In this document: in pieces, positions 7,744 through 16,098 of the stretch
How the letters are laid out: each line of letters starts with the position of its first letter
Numbering within the stretch: the first letter of the stretch is position 1
NCBI GenBank assembly: GCA_014799405.1
Contig: JAAVIA010000032.1
Coordinates: 30,437 to 69,539 of the forward strand
Length of the DNA: 39,103 nt
DNA from: Lachnospiraceae bacterium
GTDB lineage: Bacteria; Bacillota; Clostridia; Lachnospirales; Lachnospiraceae
Direction of reading: 5' to 3'
The notes under the pieces: model-generated
Database searches by the model: none
What the model was told of the DNA's origin: nothing
What the model saw: only the letters and a program-made list of their open reading frames with translations
Program-made: the position numbers and the translations under genes

Positions 7744-8400
7744 TTGGATGGTTTGGATGAAATAAGAGTGTCGTCATTTATAAAATCCTTATATAAGGAT
7801 GATGAAGGCGTTTTGGGAGAAATATACAAAAAAGCCCTCAGAGAGGGTGTGCCTGTAATAAGAACCGACACAAGGGAATATATAAAACATGAGCTTCTTA
7901 TGAAAAAGCCTATGCGCCTTCTTGAAATTGGAACAGCCATAGGCTATTCCTCACTTTATATGAGTTTATTTCTAGATAGTGATGCAAGAATTAAAACTGT
8001 AGAGCTTGATGAGGACAGATACATGCAGGCTTGTGAAAATATACGGCTGATGGGGAAAGAAAATGTCATATCGCCCATACATGGAGATGCTTTTGACATC
8101 ATAAAGGGGTTAGAGGATAATATGTACGACATGATATTTTTGGATGGACCAAAGGGGCAGTATATAAATTATCTTCCTGAGCTTATCCGTGTCATAAAAA
8201 ATGAGGGAATAATTATATCGGATAATGTGCTTCAGGAGGGGGAAATATTAGAATCCCATTTTGCTGTGGAAAAAAGAAACAGAACGATACATGACAAAAT
8301 GAGAGAATATTTATATAAGCTCACACATGAAGATGGTCTTCATACGGTTGTTATACCTGTAGGGGACGGACTTGCAGTAACGTATGTCATTAAAAATTGA
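7744..8400 (+). CDS. trmR: SAM-dependent O-methyltransferase, TrmR (YrrM)-like
   Basis: The 218-aa class I methyltransferase has SAM motif I LLEIGTAIGYSSLYMS, an acidic end of beta-2 in KTVELDEDRYMQACENI, and the metal-dependent O-methyltransferase region MIFLDGPKGQYINYLPELI with IISDNVLQEG. Bacillus YrrM/TrmR of this family methylates 5-hydroxyuridine at tRNA position 34 to 5-methoxyuridine. The same neighbourhood (ruvX, DUF1292, MltG-like, methyltransferase, U32 peptidase) supports that role over a small-molecule catechol methyltransferase. The start is TTG 7744 with GAGGAGG upstream. The substrate is inferred. Confidence 0.85.
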   Translation: MDGLDEIRVSSFIKSLYKDDEGVLGEIYKKALREGVPVIRTDTREYIKHELLMKKPMRLLEIGTAIGYSSLYMSLFLDSDARIKTVELDEDRYMQACENIRLMGKENVISPIHGDAFDIIKGLEDNMYDMIFLDGPKGQYINYLPELIRVIKNEGIIISDNVLQEGEILESHFAVEKRNRTIHDKMREYLYKLTHEDGLHTVVIPVGDGLAVTYVIKN

Positions 8401-8420
8401 TATAGAAGGATGATTGGGAA

Positions 8421-9689
8421 ATGACAGAAAAAAACAACAAAAAAAAACCTGAGCTTCTCATACCGGCAGGAAGCCTTGAGGTACTGAAATGTGCAGTGAA
8501 CTATGGGGCGGATGCCGTATACATCGGCGGACAAAAATTTGGACTTCGTGCAAAGGCAGACAATTTTACCCTTCAGGAGATGAAGGAAGGGGCAGCTTAT
8601 GCACATGCGAAAGGGGCAAAGCTTTATGTGACGGTAAATATCTTTGCGCATAATGATGATATCGAAGGGGTAAGGGAATATTTCGGTGAAATAAAAAATG
8701 CGGGACTTCACCGTGACATAGATGGGTTCATAATATCAGACCCAGGCATATTTACGCTTTCTAAGGAACTGCTTCCTGAGGTGGACGTGCATGTAAGCAC
8801 ACAGTCAAACAATACGAATTACATGACCTATAATTTTTGGTACAAGCTTGGCGCCACAAGAGTAGTTGCTGCAAGAGAGCTCTCCCTTTCAGAGATAAAA
8901 AAAATAAAGGAAAAAATACCTGAGGATATGGAAATAGAGGCATTTATCCACGGGGCAATGTGCATATCCTACTCAGGCAGATGTCTTTTAAGCAGCTATT
9001 TTACGGGACGGGATGCAAACAAGGGAGCCTGTACCCATCCCTGCAGGTGGAAGTATTCCATTGTGGAGGAAAAACGCCCCGGTGAATATCTTCCTATAGA
9101 GGAGGATGACAGAGGAACGTACATATTCAATTCAAAGGATTTATGTATGATAGAGCATATACCTGAGATGATGGATGCGGGTATTGATTCCTTTAAAATT
9201 GAGGGACGTATGAAAACGGCTCTTTACATTGCCGCAGTGACAAGAACCTACAGGCAGGCAATAGACGACTATATGGAATCAGACAAGCTGTATGAAAGTC
9301 ATATGGAGTATTACAGGAGGGAAATTGCCGCCTGCACCATGAGACATTTTACAACGGGCTTTTACTTTGGAAAAACGGACGAAAAATCACAGATTTACGA
9401 TAATAACACATATATAAAAAACTATACCTATATTGGAATGGTTGAGGATATAACTGATGAAGGACTTGTATGCCTTCATCAGAAAAATAAATTTGAAGTG
9501 GGCGACGATATTGAAATAATGGCATTTTCGGGGAAAAATATTATGGCAAGGGTAGAGGCAATATATGATGAGAGGCTAAATCCCATGCCATCGGCTCCGC
9601 ATCCGAAGCAACAGCTTTTTATAAAGCTTGATGATATAACGGGTGTAAAAAACGGTATGGTTATCCGTTTAAAGCATTGCGAAGCTTAA
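8421..9689 (+). CDS. trhP: Peptidase U32 family protein, probable tRNA hydroxylation protein TrhP
   Basis: The 422-aa product carries the U32 signature: EAFIHGAMCISYSGRCLLSS with further cysteines in GACTHPCRW, which probably hold an iron-sulfur cluster. The N-terminus ELLIPAGSLEVLKCAVNYGADAVYIGG is the TIM-barrel start typical of the family, and a C-terminal beta domain is present. Although named a peptidase, this branch (YegQ/TrhP in E. coli, YrrN and YrrO in Bacillus) is required for prephenate-dependent 5-hydroxyuridine formation at tRNA U34. The adjacent methyltransferase would use that product. ATG 8421 follows AAGGATGATTGGGAA. The last 29 nt overlap the convergent sigK. Confidence 0.85.
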   Translation: MTEKNNKKKPELLIPAGSLEVLKCAVNYGADAVYIGGQKFGLRAKADNFTLQEMKEGAAYAHAKGAKLYVTVNIFAHNDDIEGVREYFGEIKNAGLHRDIDGFIISDPGIFTLSKELLPEVDVHVSTQSNNTNYMTYNFWYKLGATRVVAARELSLSEIKKIKEKIPEDMEIEAFIHGAMCISYSGRCLLSSYFTGRDANKGACTHPCRWKYSIVEEKRPGEYLPIEEDDRGTYIFNSKDLCMIEHIPEMMDAGIDSFKIEGRMKTALYIAAVTRTYRQAIDDYMESDKLYESHMEYYRREIAACTMRHFTTGFYFGKTDEKSQIYDNNTYIKNYTYIGMVEDITDEGLVCLHQKNKFEVGDDIEIMAFSGKNIMARVEAIYDERLNPMPSAPHPKQQLFIKLDDITGVKNGMVIRLKHCEA

Positions 9690-10296
9690 ATAATGCCTTT
9701 TTTTCAATCCGTGAGACATAGGAGCGTGATATTCCGAGTATCGCTGCTATGTCCCGCTGCGGCATGGGATGATTGCCATAAAGTCCATACCGCATGGATA
9801 TAACCTGCTGTTCGCGCTCATCAAGCACGCGCTTAAAAATTACTGCAATGTGTCTTATGCTGTCATTTGTTATAATACCTGTCAGCACACTCTCATCATC
9901 ACTTTTTATTATATCCATAAGGCTTATTTCATTGCCCTCTTTATCCGTACCTATAGGCTCATAAAGAGATACCTCCCTTGACTCCTTTCGCTCCTGCCTG
10001 AGACGCATCAAAAGTTCGTTTTCGATGCATCTTGAAGCGTAGGTTACAAGACGGCTTCCCTTGCTTTCATCATATGTGTTCACAGCCTTGATAAGCCCGA
10101 TTGTACCTATGGAAAGTAAATCCTCAACGCTTCTGTATGGCGTCTGATATTTTTTTACTATGTGGGCGACAAGACGCAGATTGTATTCCACAAGCGTATT
10201 TCTTGCGTTAAGGTCACCCTGGCGACTAAGAGCCAGATAATGTGCTTCCTCAGAAGGTGATAGGGGGCGCTTGAAAGTCTGCAATGGTAACCTCAT
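9661..10296 (-). CDS. sigK: RNA polymerase sporulation sigma factor SigK
   Basis: The 211-aa sigma-70 family protein has region 2 (NTLVEYNLRLVAHIVKKY, EDLLSIGTIGLIKAV, RLVTYASRCIENELLM), then VSLYEPIGTDKEGNEISLMDII typical of SigE/SigK, and region 4 (REQQVISMRYGLYG, QRDIAAILGISRSYVSRIEKKAL). SigK drives late mother-cell sporulation genes. It opens MRLPLQTFKRPLSPSEE, which lines up with the start of mature Bacillus SigK: the ~20-residue hydrophobic pro-sequence is absent, so SpoIVFB-type processing would not be needed. AAAAGGA precedes the ATG. It is intact, with no skin-type interruption, and overlaps the 3' end of the U32 gene. Confidence 0.92.
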   Translation of the reverse strand: MRLPLQTFKRPLSPSEEAHYLALSRQGDLNARNTLVEYNLRLVAHIVKKYQTPYRSVEDLLSIGTIGLIKAVNTYDESKGSRLVTYASRCIENELLMRLRQERKESREVSLYEPIGTDKEGNEISLMDIIKSDDESVLTGIITNDSIRHIAVIFKRVLDEREQQVISMRYGLYGNHPMPQRDIAAILGISRSYVSRIEKKALFKLRNALNG

Positions 10297-10313
10297 ATAT
10301 CCTTTTCTCTATA

Positions 10314-10340
10314 TATAATATGAAAAAAAGAAAAAAAAGT
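10314..10340 (-). promoter_or_regulatory. Sigma-K/E-like promoter upstream of sigK
   Basis: On the minus strand an AC (10340-10339) is followed after 16 bases by CATATTATA (10322-10314). This fits the sigma-K pattern AC-N16/17-CATANNNTA. The -10-like box ends about 18 bases before the sigK ATG, leaving a very short leader. The spacer is an almost pure T/A tract. It suggests auto-activation or sigma-E control; the call rests on a short degenerate motif. Confidence 0.45.
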
Positions 10341-10378
10341 GCTTTTCCAAAACTTCATTTAATAAAAAGGAGAAACCC

Positions 10379-11722
10379 ATGGAAGAAAATCTGAAAAAAT
10401 TTTTGAAAAAACACTATGTACCATATATTATATATGGTCTTATGTTTGGGGCATTTATTTTGGTGGGATACGAGATGTTTGGCGATGATATTAATGTCAG
10501 AGAAAAATTAATGCCAAGTCTTTTTGGAGAACTTGAAAATCTGTCACGGTCATATGCCGGTTGGAGCTCCCGCATTTTTATAAATCCGCCCATCTGGATA
10601 ATTATGCATTTCCCAATATGGGTATGGGGGAGTATTACAACCGTACTTGCGGTATATATATTTTGGGGGATTGACAGGCTGCTTTTTAAAAATGAGGATA
10701 TGAAAGCTACATATGTTATGTTGATGCTGTTTGCTTTGTTTCCTATGGAAATTTTATGTGATGTTGGCTGGGTGGTGACAACCATGACCTACATATGGCC
10801 TTCTGCGGCAGCGGTTTGTTCTTTTTTTTCAATAAGGCAGTTTATTGATGGGAAAAAGATAAAATGGTATCACGCACTTTTCCTATGTCTGTGTACTATA
10901 TATGCCGCAAATAAAGAAGAACTTTCCGTTATGTTACTCTTAATATTTGGAACATTTTTTATTCTTTCGGCAAAAGAGAATAAACTGAATATAACAATAT
11001 TGTTTCAAACAGTAATATCTATGGGAAATCTTTTGTTCCATATGTTCTCAGGGGGGAATGCCGAGCGATATGAGAAGATTAACAATTATAATGATACATT
11101 TTATGATAAGTTGGAAATTGGTCTGACACAAGCGCCGCTTCGGCTGTTTTTAAAATATGATTATATGTGTCTTGCTTTTTCGGTAATACTTATGCTTATT
11201 ATTTTTATAAGGTATAAGAATGTCCTTGTAAGAGCTGTATCGGTAATACCTGTTGCAACATGGATTTTTGGAGCTGTTGGAGCTTTTATTTTATCGGGCG
11301 GCAACATAGACGCAGCAGCATATGACACACCGTTTTTTTGTTATGGACTATCCGTATCAAGAGGAAAATATACACATCCTATGGCATGGGTTATGCTTTT
11401 GTGTTCCATAATTGTTATGCTTGCATTAGTCTATACTGCCATGAAATGTGCTCCGAATAAAAAAACAGCGCTATTTACGTTTTTGCTACTAGCCGCTGCA
11501 TACGGTGGAAGGGCAACAACAGGATTTGCTAACTCAGGGTGGGGACTATATGCAAGAACATATATATTTATGTATTATGTGTTTGTAATGCTTATGGCCG
11601 CTTATATACAAGCCGTTATGAAAGAGATGCCGGATAAAAAAACAAAAATAATAATGTGCTGTCTTGCTATATTTGCTTTTGTGGGAGCTTTTAAAAATAT
11701 TGTAACACTTGGCATTATTTAA
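10379..11722 (+). CDS. Polytopic membrane protein, DUF6056-like (putative GT-C type glycosyltransferase)
   Basis: The 447-aa product has about ten membrane segments. The first periplasmic-type loop contains GDDINVREK (residues 35-43) and, after ~20 residues, SYAGWSSRIF (58-67). This acidic pair plus W-x-x-R arrangement is like the DUF6056 family and other GT-C enzymes that use lipid-linked sugars, but I cannot confirm the family by eye. ATG 10379 has AAAGGAG seven bases ahead. It lies between sigK, which it diverges from, and the pilus operon. A role in surface glycan or pilin glycosylation would be speculation. It is similar in size and topology to the gene at 2910-4211, without obvious close identity. 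Confidence 0.7.
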   Translation: MEENLKKFLKKHYVPYIIYGLMFGAFILVGYEMFGDDINVREKLMPSLFGELENLSRSYAGWSSRIFINPPIWIIMHFPIWVWGSITTVLAVYIFWGIDRLLFKNEDMKATYVMLMLFALFPMEILCDVGWVVTTMTYIWPSAAAVCSFFSIRQFIDGKKIKWYHALFLCLCTIYAANKEELSVMLLLIFGTFFILSAKENKLNITILFQTVISMGNLLFHMFSGGNAERYEKINNYNDTFYDKLEIGLTQAPLRLFLKYDYMCLAFSVILMLIIFIRYKNVLVRAVSVIPVATWIFGAVGAFILSGGNIDAAAYDTPFFCYGLSVSRGKYTHPMAWVMLLCSIIVMLALVYTAMKCAPNKKTALFTFLLLAAAYGGRATTGFANSGWGLYARTYIFMYYVFVMLMAAYIQAVMKEMPDKKTKIIMCCLAIFAFVGAFKNIVTLGII

Positions 11723-11735
11723 AATAAAAAATTTC

Positions 11736-11764
11736 TTCACATATATTTTGTTATGTGGTATAAT
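11736..11764 (+). promoter_or_regulatory. Promoter of the type IV pilus operon
   Basis: TTCACA (11736-11741), 17 bases, TATAAT (11759-11764). The -10 box is perfect and the -35 differs by one base. The expected transcript starts near 11771, with a ~35-nt leader before GAGAGGGAATTGCG and the pilB ATG. No operator or riboswitch was recognised in the 83-bp gap. Confidence 0.75.
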
Positions 11765-11805
11765 TTTATACAGCTAATTATACTAAAAAATGAGAGGGAA
11801 TTGCG

Positions 11806-13527
11806 ATGCGAATAAGTAGTGGAAGAAAGAAAATCCGTGTAGGTGATTTGCTTGTGGAAGCCGGTGCCATTACCGAGGACGAGCTTATGGAAGCACTTGC
11901 CTACCAAAAGGAAAACGGGGGCAGAATCGGTAATGTAATTCTTGAACTGGGCTTAATAAGTCAGGAGCTTCTTGTTACCGTTCTTACAACACAGATGGGT
12001 ATTGACTACATTGAGCTTAAAGCATGTAAGCTGGATGAAGATATACTCAAGCTTGTACCAGAAAACCTTGTCAATAAGTACAAGGCTTTGCCGATAGGAT
12101 TCGATGAGATGAATCCTAACATATTAAGGGTAGCAATGGTAGATCCGATGGATCTTAATGCTATTGATGATATTGGCATAGCAACAAACACTCAGGTTGA
12201 ACCTCTGCTTGCTATGGAGGACGACATGAATGAAGCCATTGGCAAATATTACGGTAATGCACAGGCTATGGAGGCTGCTGAGATGTACCGTAAGGAACGT
12301 GAGGCTGATGGTATAGGTGAGGCTGAGGAGGAAGCTCTTAATGAGGATATAGAAAATTCACCTATCGTTCTTCTTGTTAAGCAGATTATAGAGGGCGGTG
12401 TAAGACAGAGAGCATCTGATATACATATTGAGCCTCTTGAGATGAGTGTCCGTGTAAGGTACAGAATAGACGGTGCCTTAAAGCAGGTTATGACATATGA
12501 CTACAGCCTTCTTTCCGCTATAAGCGCCCGTATTAAGATTATAGGCGGCATGGATATAGCGGAGAAAAGAAAACCACAGGACGGACGTATCACCATTATG
12601 GTTGACAGACGTGAATATGATGTCCGTGTTTCCATTCTCCCAACTGTTTACGGCGAGAAGACGGTTATGAGACTTACCTCCAAGGATGGTCTTACAAAGC
12701 CTAAGAGTGCCCTTGGATTTGGACCGGAAGAGCTTAAGGTATTTGACGGTATTTTAAGTAATCCTCACGGAATTATACTTGTAACGGGACCTACAGGTTC
12801 GGGTAAATCAACAACACTTTACACCTCACTAAGTGAGCTTAACACGGAGGATGTTAATATTATCACTGTTGAGGACCCTGTGGAGGCAAATATCGACGGT
12901 ATCAATCAGGTTCAGGTAAACGTTAAGGCGGATATGACATTTGCTGCGGCACTTCGTTCCATACTCCGTCAGGACCCTGACATTATAATGATAGGAGAGA
13001 TTCGAGACGGTGAAACTGCCAGTATAGCTGTTCAGGCGGCTATTACGGGTCACTTGGTTGTATCTACACTCCATACAAACTCAGCCGCATCTACGGTTAC
13101 ACGTATTATAGACATGGGTATTGAGCCGTACGTTGCAGGAGACGCTCTTGTGGGTGTTATCGCACAGAGACTCGTAAGAAGACTTTGCAGCTCCTGCAAG
13201 CAGGCAAGACTTGCTGAACCGGAGGAGAAGGCTATACTGGGTGTCAAGGATATGGAGGATGACGTAGTAGTTTACGAGCCGGTTGGCTGTACACTTTGCG
13301 GGGATATGGGTTACTCAGGACGTATCGGTGTATATGAAATGATGCCTGTATCTAAGGAGCTTCAGGCAGTTATCGCCAAGGGGGCGACAGCGGATGTTAT
13401 AGAGAAACAGGCGCTTTCCGAGGGTATGATTACACTTAAGATGGGTGCAGCAAAACATGTACTTGCAGGTATTACATCTCTTGATGAGATGAAGAAGATA
13501 ACTTACGAGACAGGTGATGAATACTAA
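11806..13527 (+). CDS. pilB: Type IV pilus assembly ATPase PilB (GspE family)
   Basis: The 573-aa cytoplasmic hexameric ATPase powers pilus extension. The N-terminal MshEN-type domain (residues ~8-150: VGDLLVEAGAITEDEL, LGLISQELLV) is followed by the ATPase core: Walker A GPTGSGKST (328-336), Asp box, Walker B DPDIIMIGEIRD (390-401), and the His box GHLVVSTLHTN. A zinc tetracysteine site is seen (CSSC 461-464, CTLC 495-498) before the GRIGVYEMMPV end, as in PilB/GspE and not in PilT. MshEN domains in some relatives bind cyclic di-GMP; whether this one does cannot be judged. It is first in the ~20-kb operon. Confidence 0.96.
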   Translation: MRISSGRKKIRVGDLLVEAGAITEDELMEALAYQKENGGRIGNVILELGLISQELLVTVLTTQMGIDYIELKACKLDEDILKLVPENLVNKYKALPIGFDEMNPNILRVAMVDPMDLNAIDDIGIATNTQVEPLLAMEDDMNEAIGKYYGNAQAMEAAEMYRKEREADGIGEAEEEALNEDIENSPIVLLVKQIIEGGVRQRASDIHIEPLEMSVRVRYRIDGALKQVMTYDYSLLSAISARIKIIGGMDIAEKRKPQDGRITIMVDRREYDVRVSILPTVYGEKTVMRLTSKDGLTKPKSALGFGPEELKVFDGILSNPHGIILVTGPTGSGKSTTLYTSLSELNTEDVNIITVEDPVEANIDGINQVQVNVKADMTFAAALRSILRQDPDIIMIGEIRDGETASIAVQAAITGHLVVSTLHTNSAASTVTRIIDMGIEPYVAGDALVGVIAQRLVRRLCSSCKQARLAEPEEKAILGVKDMEDDVVVYEPVGCTLCGDMGYSGRIGVYEMMPVSKELQAVIAKGATADVIEKQALSEGMITLKMGAAKHVLAGITSLDEMKKITYETGDEY

Positions 13528-13580
13528 AAACACTGCGGCTTCTGCTGTGGTTACTATAATGAGAAGGAGATGGAAATATA

Positions 13581-14633
13581 ATGTTAGACATGAAGGAGTT
13601 ACTTGCATTTGCCGTGGAGCAGAATGCATCAGACGTACATATTGCTTGTGGTATACCTCCGAAGCTTCGTATAAATGGTAAGCTTACTGAGGTTGAGGTA
13701 CCGCCTCTTACGCCGTCGGACGTAGCAGAAGCTATTGGTTCTACCATGCATGAGAGACATAAGGCAATCTTAAAGGAAAGAGGAGAGGTTGACTTTTCAT
13801 ATGCTTCCGCAGAGACCGGACGTTTCCGTGTAAATGTGTTTATGGACAGAGGAAATATGGCGGCTGCATACAGAAAGGTAGATACTCAGATACCAAGACC
13901 TGATATGCTTGGCATACCGGATTCAGTTGTACAGCTTTACAAGAAAAAGAGAGGGCTTGTTCTTGTAACGGGACCTACAGGCTCAGGTAAATCAACGACA
14001 CTTGCCTCTATCATAAATAAGGCAAACGAAAACCTTACGGATCATATAATAACACTAGAAGACCCTATAGAGTATGTACACAAACACAAAAAGTCAGTTG
14101 TAAATCAGAGAGAGATAGGCATGGACACACTTTCTTATGCCAATGCCTTAAGAGCTGCACTCCGTGAGGACCCTGACATAATACTTGTAGGAGAGATGAG
14201 AGACTTAGAGACTATATCTACTGCCATAACAGCAGCAGAGACAGGTCACTTGGTTTTCTCCACACTCCATACGATAGGTGCAGCGTCAACTATAGACCGT
14301 ATTGTTGACGTATTCCCACCTCACCAGCAGCAGCAGACACGTATACAGCTTTCCATGGTTCTTGAGGGAGTTATATCCCAGTCACTTATACCTACTGCTG
14401 ATGGAAACGGACGAGTGGCAGCATTCGAGGTTATGCTTGCAAGTTCCGCTATACGAAGCCTTATAAGAGATGCAAAAACTCATCAGATACAGTCTTCAAT
14501 ACAGACCAGCAGGGCACAGGGCATGGTTACAATGGATGACTTTATCATGGAACTTTACCGAAATGGTTCCATAACAAGAGATAATGCACTTATATATGCT
14601 CAGGATCAGGCTGCCATGAAGAAGCAAATGTAG
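13581..14633 (+). CDS. pilT: Type IV pilus retraction ATPase PilT
   Basis: The 350-aa product is the PilT length. The N-terminal PAS-like domain has ASDVHIACGIPPKLRINGKL. Walker A is GPTGSGKSTT (131-140), Walker B DPDIILVGEMRD, and the His box GHLVFSTLHT. The retraction signature AIRSLIRDAKTHQIQSSIQT (AIRNLIRE-type) is near the C-terminus, which sets it apart from PilB. There is no zinc tetracysteine. AAGGAGA precedes ATG 13581. A dedicated retraction ATPase implies dynamic pili (twitching, DNA uptake or adhesion force) and argues against a plain type II secretion system. Confidence 0.96.
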   Translation: MLDMKELLAFAVEQNASDVHIACGIPPKLRINGKLTEVEVPPLTPSDVAEAIGSTMHERHKAILKERGEVDFSYASAETGRFRVNVFMDRGNMAAAYRKVDTQIPRPDMLGIPDSVVQLYKKKRGLVLVTGPTGSGKSTTLASIINKANENLTDHIITLEDPIEYVHKHKKSVVNQREIGMDTLSYANALRAALREDPDIILVGEMRDLETISTAITAAETGHLVFSTLHTIGAASTIDRIVDVFPPHQQQQTRIQLSMVLEGVISQSLIPTADGNGRVAAFEVMLASSAIRSLIRDAKTHQIQSSIQTSRAQGMVTMDDFIMELYRNGSITRDNALIYAQDQAAMKKQM

Positions 14634-14724
14634 GAAAAATCACATAATAGCATGGCTTTGATAGGCATGTTTAACTTATTTTTTGTAAAAAATGCACAAA
14701 ATATAATCTTTATCTTTATATTTA

Positions 14725-14753
14725 TTGCAAAAAATATTAAAATGGTGTATTAT
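14725..14753 (+). promoter_or_regulatory. Possible internal promoter before pilC
   Basis: The 181-bp gap between pilT and pilC is the longest in the operon and very AT-rich. It holds TTGCAA (14725-14730), 17 bases, TATTAT (14748-14753), about 60 bases before the pilC start. The match is moderate, and AT-rich DNA gives such matches by chance. Nothing else was recognised in the gap. Confidence 0.4.
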
Positions 14754-14814
14754 CAGTTTAGATACATATTGTTAACATTTTGTTCATTTTTAAATTTGGG
14801 TCGGAGGATATGAG

Positions 14815-16017
14815 ATGGCACAATATAATTACAAGGTTATGGACAAAAGCGGTAAAGCCAAGAAGGGTACCGTTGAGGCCGTAAACGAAGACAAAGCAAA
14901 AGAAAAGCTTAAATCCGAGGGCTATATAGTCCAGGAGATTAAGGAACAGGGAACCGGCAAGAAGGGCAAGGGCAAGAAAGTAAAGGATCAGGATTTGGCG
15001 GTTTTCTGTAAACAGTTCGGTGCCGTGCTTAATGCTGGTGTTACCATGATTTCAGCTCTTGAGATGATGGGAGACCAGATTGAGAACAAGGCACTGCAAA
15101 GAGCAGTCAAAGAAGCACAGGCATATGTTCAAAAGGGAGGAACTCTTGCGGACGCATTCAGACTTAACCCTAAGGTTTTTCCGCCTATATTTGTAAACAT
15201 GGTTGCGGCAGGCGAGATTTCAGGTAGCTTAGAGACCTCCTTTGACAGACTTACTACTCATTTTGAGAATGCCAACAAGTTAAAATCCAAGGTTAAAGGT
15301 GCCATGACATATCCTATAGTTATACTTATAGTTGTCATTGCCGTAGTAGTAGTTCTTCTTGTAGGAGTTGTACCTACATTTGCAGATATGTTTGAGGATT
15401 TGGGTTCGGAGCTTCCGAAGCCTACACAGATGCTCGTTAATTTCAGTAGTTTCCTACAGCATCATGGAATTGTACTTGCACTTATTATTGCAGCTGTTGT
15501 ATTTGGACTTGTACAGTTCGGCAAGACACCTTCCGGTGCACAGCTTTACTCAAGCATAGCCATTAAGGCACCACTGTTTGGTGATCTTACGGTCAAGTCG
15601 GCAGCAGCAACCTTTGCAAGAACCTTAAGTACACTTATGGGTTCCGGTGTCCCTCTTATGGATGCCATAGAACAGGTTGCCAGGATGCAGAACAACAAGA
15701 TAATCAGAGAGGGTCTTTTGGATGCCAAGACACAGGTGGCCAAGGGTGTACCTCTTTCAAAACCTATAAGGGATATGGAAATTTTCCCTCCTATGCTTTC
15801 TCAGATGACTAAGATAGGAGAGGAGACAGGTAACATTGAGGATATGATGGATAAGGTTGCAGACTACTACGAGATGGAAGTAAACAATGCAACTGATGCC
15901 CTTACAGCTATGATGGAGCCACTTATCATAGTAGTTATGGGTGTTACCGTTGGTGGTATAGTGCTTGCCATATATTCACCTATGCTCGGTATGTACGACG
16001 CTATCGACAATTACTAA
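14815..16017 (+). CDS. pilC: Type IV pilus inner membrane platform protein PilC (GspF family)
   Basis: The 400-aa product is the normal family length. It has the N-terminal YNYKVMDKSGKAKKGTVEA segment, then two T2SSF repeats: the first from DLAVFCKQFGAVLNAGVTMISALEMM, the second from FARTLSTLMGSGVPLMDAIEQVA with IGEETGNIEDMM. Membrane helices lie at ~residues 163-190, 218-238 and 368-392. It is the membrane platform that PilB and PilT turn to add or remove pilins. GGAGG is placed well before ATG 14815. The C-terminus ends YSPMLGMYDAIDNY, as in homologues. Confidence 0.95.
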   Translation: MAQYNYKVMDKSGKAKKGTVEAVNEDKAKEKLKSEGYIVQEIKEQGTGKKGKGKKVKDQDLAVFCKQFGAVLNAGVTMISALEMMGDQIENKALQRAVKEAQAYVQKGGTLADAFRLNPKVFPPIFVNMVAAGEISGSLETSFDRLTTHFENANKLKSKVKGAMTYPIVILIVVIAVVVVLLVGVVPTFADMFEDLGSELPKPTQMLVNFSSFLQHHGIVLALIIAAVVFGLVQFGKTPSGAQLYSSIAIKAPLFGDLTVKSAAATFARTLSTLMGSGVPLMDAIEQVARMQNNKIIREGLLDAKTQVAKGVPLSKPIRDMEIFPPMLSQMTKIGEETGNIEDMMDKVADYYEMEVNNATDALTAMMEPLIIVVMGVTVGGIVLAIYSPMLGMYDAIDNY

Positions 16018-16019
16018 AA

Positions 16020-16059
16020 TATATCCAGGTTGGATATACATCGCTGGGCGAGGACAGCG
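16020..16059 (+). other. Two small hairpins in the pilA leader
   Basis: TATATCCA-GGT-TGGATATA (16020-16038) is a perfect 8-bp stem with a 3-nt loop. It is followed by CGCTG-N8-CAGCG (16042-16059) and TTTTATAT. They lie directly after the pilC stop and ~40 bases before the pilA start. The second could act as a weak terminator/attenuator, or both could mark a processing or stabilising site on the pilin mRNA. Confidence 0.5.
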
Positions 16060-16098
16060 GTTTTATATCATAAAAAAAAGAAAAGGAGAGATTTATTT

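Noticed and set aside
14634-14814. Small RNA or riboswitch in the 181-bp pilT-pilC gap
   Set aside because: The gap is very AT-rich with no stable stem-loop or known riboswitch core, in particular no cyclic di-GMP type motif that I could recognise. Only a moderate promoter match was kept.
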